Shown piece by piece: positions 12,713-23,769 of a stretch of 64,000 bases of DNA. Made by a program: the position numbers and the translations under genes. Within the stretch, counting starts at the first letter, position 1. Every line of letters begins with the position of its first letter. Location of the stretch: NCBI GenBank assembly GCA_002914845.1, contig JXTC01000094.1:712453-776452 (forward strand), written 5' to 3'. Source of the DNA: Trema orientale. Its lineage: Eukaryota; Streptophyta; Magnoliopsida; Rosales; Cannabaceae. Under the pieces are notes generated by a model that was given only the letters and a program-made list of their open reading frames with translations, was not told the DNA's origin and searched no databases.

Positions 12713-13420
12713 ATAAAAAGATGACTTATTTACTAAAATGTCACTGAGTTTTCCAGCTTCCAAAGTATTTAGAAAAATACTATAAAAAAATTGTACAGAT
12801 TTTTATTATTTTTAGAAGGTCATAAATTTAGTAATATTTTTTGAAAAATAGGTATAAGTATCCAAAACTCTTTAAATTTCCCAAAGATTCCAAAGCCCAA
12901 AATCTGATTTACAAAATCCACTTTCCATCTCTTACGAGTCGTGTCCCTAATAGCTTATGTACATGAAAACTCTAATTTAAATAATAAAGAATCTCCTGGC
13001 AGCTCCTTTTATATTACCAGTGTCGTCAACCTCAGATAATACTTTCATTAACCATTTGACCTGTGTGTTCCTTACGGATCTCTCTTATCGGATCTTTCTC
13101 TCGGTCGACAACTATACTATGCTTTCTCTATCATGGTCTTTTTGTGTTATAGTTTTATTGTGTAAATTACTTCGATTTAAAGCTTTGAATTTTATGGTTT
13201 ATGTATATTGTATAGTCTTATATCTCTCTCTTTCTTTTCGTAGAGTTATAGATTGTTTTAGCAAACAATTATTTGTTTGTACTTTGTATTTGTTTTTTGT
13301 TTTTAATTTAAGATCAATGCTAAGATATGAGGAGTTATGGTTTTTGATTTGGGGGACTTTAAGTTTCAGTTGTTGTCGATTAAATCCGACCTAATCTTGG
13401 TTAGTATTTTCATGTAAGAG

Positions 13421-13793
13421 CAGTGACAGAGCCAGAAATTTTTTTTAGAGGGGCATACACTAAAATTTTTTTAGCTAAGTTTGAAACACATTAGTTAATA
13501 TAGACCAATAGAATTAAAAAGAGTGTTTAAAATGAGTCAAAAGAAAAATTATCTAAAGTGAAGGCAAAATATAATATTTCAAAATAACATAAGTAAATTT
13601 TAGAATTTAAAAGAAAAAAAATGGGTCTCATTAAGGGCATTATTGAATTTTTTTTAATAAAACAGAGGCACAAACTATAATTATAAAAATTCAGAGGGCA
13701 AATAGAAGACAAAACTAAAATTTTAAAATAAAACTAAGGGAAAAAAATATAATTTCAAAAAAAATGAGGGCCCTTATATTGGCTCCGTCCGTG
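13421..13793. mobile_element. Tip100-like hAT MITE
   Basis: A 373-bp element flanked by perfect 8-bp duplications TGTAAGAG (13413-13420 and 13794-13801). The termini are CAGTGACAGAGCCAG and, reverse-complemented, CACGGACGGAGCC. These resemble the CAGGGGCGGAGCCAG ends of Tip100-type hAT elements. No transposase is present. It lies about 460 bp upstream of the pICln start codon. Confidence 0.8.
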
Positions 13794-14114
13794 TGTAAGA
13801 GTAAGAGATTTTTGAAACATATGTAAGAGTATGAACGCTTTTGGTATATAATTCGATAACTATTTTATAAACTTTGAAAGTTGTTTCTGAATTTGTATAT
13901 AATAGAATTCGAATCATATACCAAACACGTCCGATATTCCATATTTTTATGTTGGATCTAATGAGCACAAAGTATACGTTTTCTCATGTTTTGAAATATA
14001 AAATGATATTTTTGAATTTTATAATAACAGACAATTAAACTTAAATGTGTCCCCCTTTTTTTTTTTAAATATGGTACTTAACGATAATAAAACGGGTATT
14101 TTTGGGATTATTCT

Positions 14115-14211
14115 TATATATAAATAAGCATAAGCACGTGTCTAGTAGACGTAAGAGAGAGCGTAGTTGAAAATTGGCGCTTTATCTAATGCCCACAAAA
14201 TCAAAACCCTA
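14115..14211 (+). promoter_or_regulatory. pICln core promoter
   Basis: A TATATAAATA box lies at 14115-14124, 128 bp before the ATG, and a telo-box AAACCCTA at 14204-14211 is in the leader. The telo-box is shared with the two ribosomal-protein genes in this window. Confidence 0.55.
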
Positions 14212-14251
14212 AACCCAGTAGTAGCATCTCACAAAACACAACACAAGAAAA

Positions 14252-17145
14252 ATGGCGGTAGGGGTTAGATTGTTCAGTGAGAGAGCTGGAGAGGGTGGCG
14301 GAGAACCAGTTCTGGATGCCGAAAACGGCGAGGAGTTGATGCATGTTCAGCCCCTAGTCTCTGTTGTTCTCGGCAATCGCCCTCCCGAGTCCCCTGGCAC
14401 TCTCTATATTTCCACCAAGTATATCTCTCTATTCTATCCTATCCCTTTTTTTCTCTATCTTATCTCCTTTTTCATATTATTTTATACAATATCATTTTGT
14501 TTTTGCATTGAATTAATGGGGTAGACTTTGATTTGAATGAAATCCTAGTTTAATTGGAAAAATTGAAAAGAAAAAAAATTTCATTACGAGCAGTTTTTAT
14601 TTATAATTCAGAAATTTGTGGTGAGTATGTTGATGGGTTTTTGCAGGAAAGTTGTTTGGTTGAGCGATGTGGACAAGGAAAAAGGGTATGCAGTGGATTT
14701 CTTGTCTTTATCACTACACGCTGTATCTAGGGATCCAGAAGCCTATCCTTCTCCTTGTTTGTATACTCAGGTATCAATTAACAAGTTTGTATTCATGTTC
14801 ATCAATTTATTTGGGCTTCTTAATGTTTACATAAAGAGTCATATATGAATCGTGTACAAGTATATATATGGATGACTTTTCTCAATGGTTTCAATTTTTT
14901 TTTACCATGAATGGGTACTAAAAGAATTAGTGACAGCATTAAATTTTTTTGATGCTGATAAATAGCATTAAATTTTTTTGGCCAACTACCAAATTGATCA
15001 CCACCGTAGGATATAGATCTAACGGTTTAAACCATTATAACCATCCATGGGTAAATATTGTTGTAACCATTTAATCTATGTGTCGATATTTTTTTTTTAA
15101 CCATTTGATCATCACGGTTATAATAAAGTGTATAAAAAGACGTGCATCATTAATGTTTTTTTTCTCTTTTATTTTTTAATATAAAAAAATATGTATGATA
15201 AATTTTCATTGGCCAAAATGATACTTATGTATAGGTAAAAAAAAAAAAAAAAACCTGCTGGATTGGTGCCCTATATATACATATATATATATATATGCTG
15301 ATTTCAGACTTTTCTGCCAGAGGTACGAAGCTACTATAGATCCCCCATTAGGCCAGAATGTTAGTTTTGCATTGCAGAAACTTGGAAAATTCAATGCTTG
15401 TTTTGTGATTTTTACCCCAGAATGTTACTTTGGCGTATCAGAGACTTGGAAAATTCAATAATTCTTTTGTGATTTGTCCTGGTTCATGATTATACGATAT
15501 GTATCGAAGCAGTCAAGTTACTTATCTGCGAGTTAAATTAAATAATAATCTCTGTGTATAGCTTTATTTGGTTGAATATCAAAATTTAAAAGGTTTAGAT
15601 TAGTTTTTTTTTTTCCGCTGAATAATGTAGTGCTACTTTGTTCATTAATTCTTTGCAAAGATGCCATTATTAATATGTAATGCGCACTAGATTTATTGTT
15701 GACTTATTTAATAGCCAAGTAGGTCGAACTTTCTCTCTTAATTTAATTTCACGTTTTTTTTGGGGCAAAAGATTGAAACAGGATCTGATGAAGATGAATC
15801 TGAGGACTCAGATTCAGAAACTAATGGTGTCGTAGATTTATCCAAGATTACAGAGATGAGGCTTGTTCCTTCAGACCCCAGCCAGTGTATCTCTCTTTCT
15901 CTCTCTATAGTTTTATATATATATATATATATCATCTTTTGGGTTCTCGTATCTTTTATTTTGTTTAACAAGGGAAGTTTCTGTTTTAGTGGACCAACTG
16001 TTTGAGATATTCTGCGAGTGTGCAGAGCTTAATCCAGAACCTATAGAAGGTTAGAACAATATGTTTGTCACAAGAATCGTTGCAGATTTTATCGAAATAT
16101 TGAATTTAATGGTTTTTTTGCTATCATAATTTTAGTCTAACATAGACTAATATGCTATTTCTGTTCATGCTTTATTTAGAAGAAGAGGAAGAGCATAATT
16201 GGGTTTTCAGTGCTGATCAGACAGGAGATGAAGTTGCAGGTATGATTAAATCACCTACATTGTGGAACTTCTGGTATATATTGTGCAATTATGATCCCTC
16301 TTCTCTTGGTTTTTATTCTGTTTGTCTTTGACCTATGTCTAAGTTATAGTGAACAATAATTTTGTTTGAATTTGGTATTTCTAGAAGGGGAAGATCCTGA
16401 TTGGCTAATCTCTGAAAATCTGACAAACACAATTGGTCATTCTAATGGGGATCATGACCTAGCACGTACAGTGCTGGAGGTATGACTACTGCTTTTTAAT
16501 AGTATGTTAATGTATTTTATCTAATGGAGAAGGCATCGATTTGGTATTCTAGGTCTTATTTCATGTTATCTCTCTTAATACAAATCTGATGATGAGCCTG
16601 GCTAATTTGTTAGAGTTAAATGGTAATTACAATGAATTGTATGGTATAAGGCTCAGAACTATGAATTCTGTAATTTAGGCTGTAACAAGTATGGGCTTAA
16701 TGATTAGTTACAGTATATCACTAAGACATTCATGATGTTCACCACATTGGTTTTACTTTTCAAGAATTCTTGATGATCTAATTTACATCTGGTAAAAATA
16801 ATCGATCTGTTTGAAATACTTGACTGGAAGTTACTTTGTTGTTCAGTATGTATTATGTATGCCTTACTTGAATGTCTGGAGAATATCTTCTTTTCTTTCT
16901 GTGATTGTTGATGCTTGCTTGTTATATCCAATGTAATTATGTATGTTTATACTTACTGCACCTTTATATTACAAATCCTTCTCACATGTAATTTCCTTCT
17001 AATGAAAGGGAAAAAAGGCAAATTTTTGTAACAAAATAGGATTGGCGTTGATAACCTTTTTGTAAAACTGCAGCTTCAGATCGACGATCAGCGATTCGAG
17101 GACGCGGAAGAAATGGAGCATGATGTCAATAGTAGTCGACAATGA
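14252..17145 (+). CDS. CLNS1A: Chloride conductance regulatory protein ICln (pICln), 7 exons
   Basis: Homologue of pICln, known in animals as the Sm-protein assembly chaperone of the PRMT5 methylosome; the chloride-channel name is historical. Exons are 14252-14418, 14647-14770, 15772-15886, 15990-16049, 16180-16239, 16385-16479 and 17074-17145, giving 230 residues with all phases consistent. The N-terminal part forms the PH-like domain (LYISTKKVVWLSD, then GYAVDFLSLSLHAVSRDP). An acidic segment follows (GSDEDESEDSDSE, about residues 99-111), then the second half of the PH-like fold (EMRLVPSDPSQLDQLFEIF) and an acidic C-terminal tail. Intron 2 (1.0 kb) has collected a MITE and a tandem duplication. 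The plant role in snRNP assembly and splicing is by family knowledge. Confidence 0.93.
15010..15271. mobile_element. Diverged copy of the 54573-54815 MITE, in pICln intron 2
   Basis: From about 15125 to 15271 this is closely similar to the right half of the element at 54573-54815, sharing AAAAAGACGTGCATCATTAA, TTTTCATTGGCCAAA and the terminal GCTGGATTGGTGCCC. The left half is more diverged and the left boundary is uncertain. Confidence 0.65.
15353..15478. repeat. 64-bp tandem duplication in pICln intron 2
   Basis: Two adjacent diverged copies of a unit starting CCAGAATGTTA and containing ACTTGGAAAATTCAAT (15353 and 15417). Intronic, with no effect on the reading frame. Confidence 0.75.
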
Positions 17146-17871
17146 GCTTGTTTTCTCTTTTCAACTAAGATTTTCCGGGCATTCCGTTCGAATTTCTGTC
17201 CATCTTGATGCTTTATGTTGCTAGATCTCTGTATATTGAACAATTATTCTCTATAATTACTTGGTTCAGGATATGGTTGCAGTAGGATTAACCTGTCCTT
17301 CTAACCTCTTTGTATTTGTGTGACTCGAATTGTTATGCGGCAGTAATCAGGTTTTCTGGAGTGTTTTTAGACACATGCAAGTTATGAGACATTCTGAAAA
17401 CTTCACAGAGGAGTATAAACTTACAGTACTCCAGGTGCATTATAGAGAAAAATGCTAAAAGCATATGTGTCGTTAAGCACTACGTACGTAGAGATTTGAA
17501 ACCTCGACCCACATCCAGCCATCCCCCTCTCTGGCTCTGGGTGCATGAGTATTGCATTCTCTCGGTAGCCCTTCTTTAAAGAATTGTACAAAAACTATTA
17601 CTGAAATGGAAGGGCGAAGTCGAAAGTTGAACATCTTTTAGCCAGAGTGCACTTTGACTTTTCTTAGTAATGTTCATTTTACGAAGTTTAAATCAAAAGG
17701 TCAATCAAGCAACAATTCACACAATTAACTATCACCTTAAATACCATCCCCCAGAATAAATAAATAAAATAAATTACGACTTTTAACTTCTGTAAATTGT
17801 AATTCATTATATTCTTTTTTTCTCTTTTTTTTTTTTAATCATTTAACCATTTTCTTGGCTCTAAACAGTAA

Positions 17872-18589
17872 GGTGGCGTTTGGTTGGACTGAATGGGTTT
17901 GGTTGGGCTGAATGGGTATTGGAATGGAATTATCATTCCTAAAGAAAGCCAATTCACATAGTAATTATCATTTATCTACTTAAATGAATTAGGATTCCTA
18001 AATCAAATGAGTTGAAAGCCCATTCTATTCTAACCCAACTCACATATGTCCCAAATTATTCTTATTTTGTGATAAATTAATATTATATAAAATATGAGGA
18101 GTAATATTAATTTATCACAAAATATAAATTTTTATTTAAAATAATTATAAAATTCTCAAAACACTCTTAGGTCGTATACGGTTTGATGTGTTATTTTCTG
18201 AAATCCTATATAACACATCAAGCCTTATACGACCTAAAAGTGTTATTTTTCTGAAGTCCTGTATAACACATCAAAACGTATATGTTATTTTCTGAAATCC
18301 TATATAACGGATTCTATATTTAAAATTTTTATTTTTTTAAAAAAGAATTTCCTAATGTAAAAAATAAATAAACAAATAAATGAATCAATTTTTGTACCAA
18401 TTTTCTAATAGTAGGGGTATTTTCGTCTATATAATGTTAATTTCATTCCATTCCATTCCGTAATAAACTAAGCATAGTAATCCTCATTCAGACACTGATT
18501 CCAACATGTCAACCAAATAACTCAATCTATTTTCTTTTCCATTCTATTCCTATTCATTTTTTATTTTTGTTTAGCAACCAAACGCCATC
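17872..18589. mobile_element. Tourist/PIF-Harbinger-like element
   Basis: Terminal inverted repeats GGTGGCGTTTGGTTG and, at the right end, the complement of GATGGCGTTTGGTTG. The flanking 3-bp TAA (17869-17871 and 18590-18592) is the duplication expected of PIF/Harbinger elements. Subterminal ATGGAATGG-type words occur on opposite strands at the two ends. No transposase. It contains a nested fold-back at 18161-18243. Confidence 0.75.
18161..18243. repeat. 34-bp inverted repeat nested in the Tourist-like element
   Basis: Arms 18161-18194 and 18210-18243 pair with three mismatches around a 15-base loop. A partial third copy of the arm sequence follows to about 18310, so the fold-back was itself partly duplicated. 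Confidence 0.8.
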
Positions 18590-18614
18590 TAAGAACTAAA
18601 AGAAGAAGAAGAAT

Positions 18615-18618
<4 letters not shown>

Positions 18619-18663
<45 letters not shown>
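18619..18663. repeat. (GA)n microsatellite
   Basis: About 22 uninterrupted AG dinucleotides, with a second, interrupted GA-rich tract at about 18775-18810. Confidence 0.95.
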
Positions 18664-18665
<2 letters not shown>

Positions 18666-18670
18666 TCTCA

Positions 18671-18740
18671 TTCCATTAATACTACCATTCCCATTCATTT
18701 TCCATTTTTGTTTAGCAACTAAACGCCACCTAAGAAGTAA
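18671..18740. repeat. Duplicated right end of the Tourist-like element
   Basis: The last ~60 bp of the element at 17872-18589, including its terminus (ACTAAACGCCACC) and the following TAAGAAGTAAAAGA, is repeated here on the far side of the GA microsatellite. This looks like a segmental duplication spanning the element end and the GA tract. Confidence 0.75.
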
Positions 18741-19374
18741 AAGAGGAAGAAGAAGAAAAAGAAGAAGAAGAGGGAAGAGAGAGAGAGCGAGAGAGAGAGA
18801 GAGAGAGAGGTGTTGGCGGGCTCACTGTTTAAGCCCCTTTTTTAGAGGAAATTAGGCCACACATGACCTCTTTTGAAAAGAATTTGAAAAATATTATGAG
18901 TCAGTTTTTTTCTAATGCCGGTACCATATTTAAAAAAAATATCATTTTTAAAATTTATTTTTAGAAAAATACTATTTTTAAAATGTAACTAGTTACCCGT
19001 GTTTGAAACTGGTTACCAGTCATAATACATTCTTTTTTTTTTCCCCTCTTTTTTATACATTTTATTATTTTTCCAATTTCTATTACTATTTACAATATTA
19101 TTCTTCTCTCATTTTTATTTTATTTTAAATATCTTTGGCTACTAGTTACTAGTGTTTAAAAATTAGTTACTAGTTATTAATTACTATTTTAAAAATAATA
19201 TTTTCTAAAACTATTCTAAAATCGATACTTTTCTAAAAAAATCTGGTACGGGACTTGTCAAAAAAAACTGACCCACCGTATTTTTGTAAATTTGTTTAGT
19301 TCTGTACGTAAAAGTCTTAGAAACCCCCCTTTTAAGGTTAAATTGGTTTTGTGATCCAAACCCACTTAAATTTT

Positions 19375-19476
19375 TGGGCCTCTGTAGAAACCCTACCCAG
19401 ATAATAAGACAAGTCGACCCGCCCCGCCCACTACATAATATTATAGTGGGAGACTCAAAAACGTTGCAAAACCCTA
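19375..19476 (+). promoter_or_regulatory. RPS20 promoter: site II and telo-box
   Basis: TGGGCC at 19375-19380 and telo-box AAACCCTA at 19469-19476 lie 177 and 81 bp before the start codon, the same pairing as at RPS13. No clear TATA box is seen. Confidence 0.5.
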
Positions 19477-19556
19477 ACCTTTTTAGAAGCACATCTCCTT
19501 CTTCTTCTCTCGCATAGCCAGAGGCCGCAGCTGTTGTTGAGAGACTAAATACAAAG

Positions 19557-20683
<1,127 letters not shown>

Positions 20684-20699
20684 ATCTGCCACATTTTTA

Positions 20700-21941
20700 C
20701 GCCTTGCTTACCTTTTATCTAGTCAATGAGAAAGTTTACCCTCTAAGTTTTTGCTATTGGCTTGGGACTTGTATGTCAGGACTCAAGATTGGATGGCATA
20801 GTATTAGCAGCAAAGAACTTGTTCTTATGTTTTTATTTTGGAATTGTACTGTTTTGTTGGGAGGGGTTTTTGTTTGTTTGGAGCTGTCTTAATTTCAAAT
20901 TTTTGAATGCTTTAGTTGAATACAATATTTTATTTGGCTTGAGCTTACAACATTTCTAGAATCCCATGTTCCCTCTCTTGAGCTTAGCTTTGTTTCATCC
21001 GTGTTATGGAATTTTTTGGTTTTATTTACCTTTGAGACGTTTTTAATCGCAACTAATCCGTGGTTTAATGACAGAGGAGTGCTTAAACCCTTTCTTTTCC
21101 CCCAACCATGTTGTCTCGCTACTTGACGTCGGCTTCACCATGCTTTATAATAATATATTATTATATGAGATATTTAAGTAGAGTCAATCAAGTAGTGGAA
21201 ATTAGCACTTCCTGAGCTCTCATCTTTGGTCAAGTTTTCATAAGCTTGTTGATGCTTATTATTGTATGAAGGTTTGTCACTGGATCTGGAATGCGTGATT
21301 ATGAAATTGTGACAGCTGAATTCAAGGTTTATTTGTTACAACTATTTTACCCCTTCTTTCTTCATGGAGTTACTTTAATTTTCCATATTAAATCTTATTG
21401 CTCTGTCGGATTTGGAGCATTACCGTTATAACTTACGGTAGACTTTTCTTCTGAAATGGTGATGAATTATGATAGAAAAGGTCATTCAACCACTTTTCTT
21501 GGGTTCATTTAACCAATGCAAGAATATCGTAGTGAAGATATGAAGGTCAACATTTTATATTCAGGATTTGGAAGACGGAAAGTGCAAGGTTTTATTTAGA
21601 TGTTCATGTTACACCTCTGAAAGTCTCGCGGCAAGCTGTCCCTAACTAAACAAAATGCTTAAACTCGAAAAGTAAGACAATTCTATTGACAAACAATGGT
21701 TTGAGAAAGGTTGCTGATCAATGATATGGAACTATAAATTAGTTCAGGGACAACGCATTATGCAACGTGTGGAAATCGACCACGCAATAAATTGTTACAC
21801 CAATTAACCATTCAATAAATGATAACCCTGCTATATCCTATTATCAGATATGATCAAAATCAAATCCAACTAAAGTTTCATAAATAAATAAATTGAAGCA
21901 GATCCCCTGTAACACAAACTGAAAAATGTCTCAAATCCTAG
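20700..21941. other. RPS20 3' flank, no further gene seen
   Basis: The first ~250 bp are probably 3' UTR. The rest has only short open frames without recognisable motifs or repeats. Confidence 0.4.
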
Positions 21942-22320
21942 TTACCAATCACTTCTCTTACTTGACTGCGAATTGTAATCAATATGCCACTTAACAAACT
22001 TTTTCAAACCGGTTTCCAAAATCAGTTGTGGTCTTATACCCAAGCTCTCTTTGAGCTAAGCTTACGTTGGTATGAGTAAACACAACGTCCCCATTTTTGG
22101 GCATGGGCAAAACATCTCTTCTCACGTTTCTTAGCCTTCACATCCATCTACTTCTCCAATATACTCACCAGCTTAGTAACTCTTAACTGGCGACGTATTA
22201 CCAGTATTGAGCATTCTCAACCGAGCCGGCCCATTCATTTTTCCACCACCACCTCCTGTTCTCTTCCCTGCCGTGTCCATCATTGCCAAACAACCTCTAA
22301 CAATATCATCAATAACTCTC
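21942..22320 (-). pseudogene. UDP-glucuronate 4-epimerase 3' fragment, broken
   Basis: Reading the minus strand from about 22320 to the stop at 21942-21944 gives the C-terminal quarter of a GAE-type UDP-glucuronate 4-epimerase, the Golgi enzyme that makes UDP-galacturonate for pectin. Visible blocks are IDDIVRGCLA, LNTGNTSPV, PKNGDVVFTHTNVSLAQREL and LKKFVKW. The frame is broken: a stop follows shortly after NTSPV, a frame change is needed to reach the PKNGDV block, and one more single-base frameshift separates GYKTTTD from the LKKFVKW block. There is no upstream NAD-binding half with GxxGxxG. Hence it is a dead partial copy. The parent is elsewhere; GAE genes are typically intronless, so a retrocopy cannot be told from a DNA duplication here. 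Confidence 0.8.
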
Positions 22321-22999
22321 TACACAATAATGAATGTGTCCTTTTTTCACACTTCATTTTAATGAATGTCTTTTTTTTTTTCCCTCTCTCTTTATATCTA
22401 AATAGTCGAGTATATAATTTTGTACTTGTTGTATGTATCTACATATATATACCAATTTTTGTTTATGTACTGAAAATATTAATTTTTTTCTTTTTAATAT
22501 ATATTGGATACATCATACATTACACTGGATATGTACAATGATATTCCAGTTATTTTGGACAGAGAAGGCAGTGTACATATTACATTCTGAAAACTGATTC
22601 TATGTGAGGCGTGATCCAATACCATTGACTTAGGTCGACCTTATTGCTTATGGTGGAGATGCCTGACTTCAAATGAGATATTGTCATTTGATTCAAGCAA
22701 TGATCTCCTAGCCAAGTCGATACAATGGGATCAGACCCAATTGGAGCAGATAAGACAAAAAATGGGGGAAGTTCGAAGACGAGACAAGGTTGTGAACAAC
22801 TGCTGTTGTTGGGCTCTTGATTGGATTTTGCCTGCGGAGAAAATGTAGGAGTGAGTATTATTAGGAAGTGAGAGAAATTGCAATAGCTCTTGAGTGAGAA
22901 AGAGAGGACTTTGTTGTGTAATGGTGACCCTTGCTAGTTATGTGACCGAGTCATCCACCCAATGATTTATTGTTTGGAAAATTTGGATGTTTTAATTTT

Positions 23000-23550
23000 T
23001 TAATAGTACTATTTTTCAATACTTCGTTGAATTGTCGGTTTTCTTTCTTTCTTCTTTCTTTTTTTTTTTTTTTTAANTCATTACTTGAACATAATTAATA
23101 GTACTATTTTTCAATACTTCGTTGAATTGTCGTTTTTTCTTTCTTTCTTTCTTTTTTTTTTTTTTTGGGTCCTGATTTGTTTTTTCTTGTTGATATCTCC
23201 CTCCATATTCCCTCCTAGTGATGTTTAAAGCAAGAAAGATTTACTAATATAAGTCTATTTATTATAGTCTGAAATCTGAATAGCAGGTTACGTAATGCAG
23301 AGTATTCATTACTTGAACACAATTAATAGTACTATTTTTCAATACTTCATTGAATTATCGTTTTTTCTTCCTTTCTTTCTTTCTTTTCTTTTTTTTTTTG
23401 GGTCTTGTTTTGTTTTTCATTGTTGATATCTCCCTCCATATTCCCTCCTACTGATGTTTAAAGCAAGAAAAATTTACTACTTAATATAAGTCTATTTATT
23501 ATAGTCTGAAATCTGAATAACAGGATATGTGATACATGGCATATTCATTA
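23000..23550. repeat. Tandem repeat of ~228-239 bp, 2.4 copies
   Basis: The unit starts TCATTACTTGAACA at 23078, 23306 and 23545. Each carries AATAGTACTATTTTTCAATA, a polypyrimidine run, then TGTTGATATCTCCCTCCATA. A partial copy from about 23000 precedes the first full unit. One ambiguous base (N) lies at 23077 beside a long T run, so exact lengths are uncertain. Confidence 0.9.
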
Positions 23551-23765
23551 CTTGAACACAATGATGGGGCTATATGATCTCAGACCTTAAAGAAGGTATG
23601 AATCCATTTGTAAGGTCCTCAAAATAAGTCCTAAATGGGTAGACTCTAGGGCATTCATTATTTGAACACAATGACAGGGCTATATGATCTCGGACCTTAA
23701 AGAAGACATGAACCCATTTGTAAGGTCCTCAAAATAAGTCCTAGATGGGTAGAGTCTGAGAAGTG
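23545..23765. repeat. 110-bp tandem duplication continuing the array
   Basis: Two copies (from 23545 and 23655) of a unit that starts with the same TCATTA.TTGAACACAATGA but continues differently (GGGCTATATGATCTC, AAAATAAGTCCTA.ATGGGTAGA). The shared start with the 228-239 bp units suggests a composite array. Confidence 0.9.
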
Positions 23766-23769
23766 TGCT

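Noticed and set aside
13020-13394. 124-residue hydrophobic frame upstream of pICln
   Set aside because: T-rich DNA gives Phe/Leu/Ser/Cys-rich translation by chance; no family motif, and no splice or promoter support.
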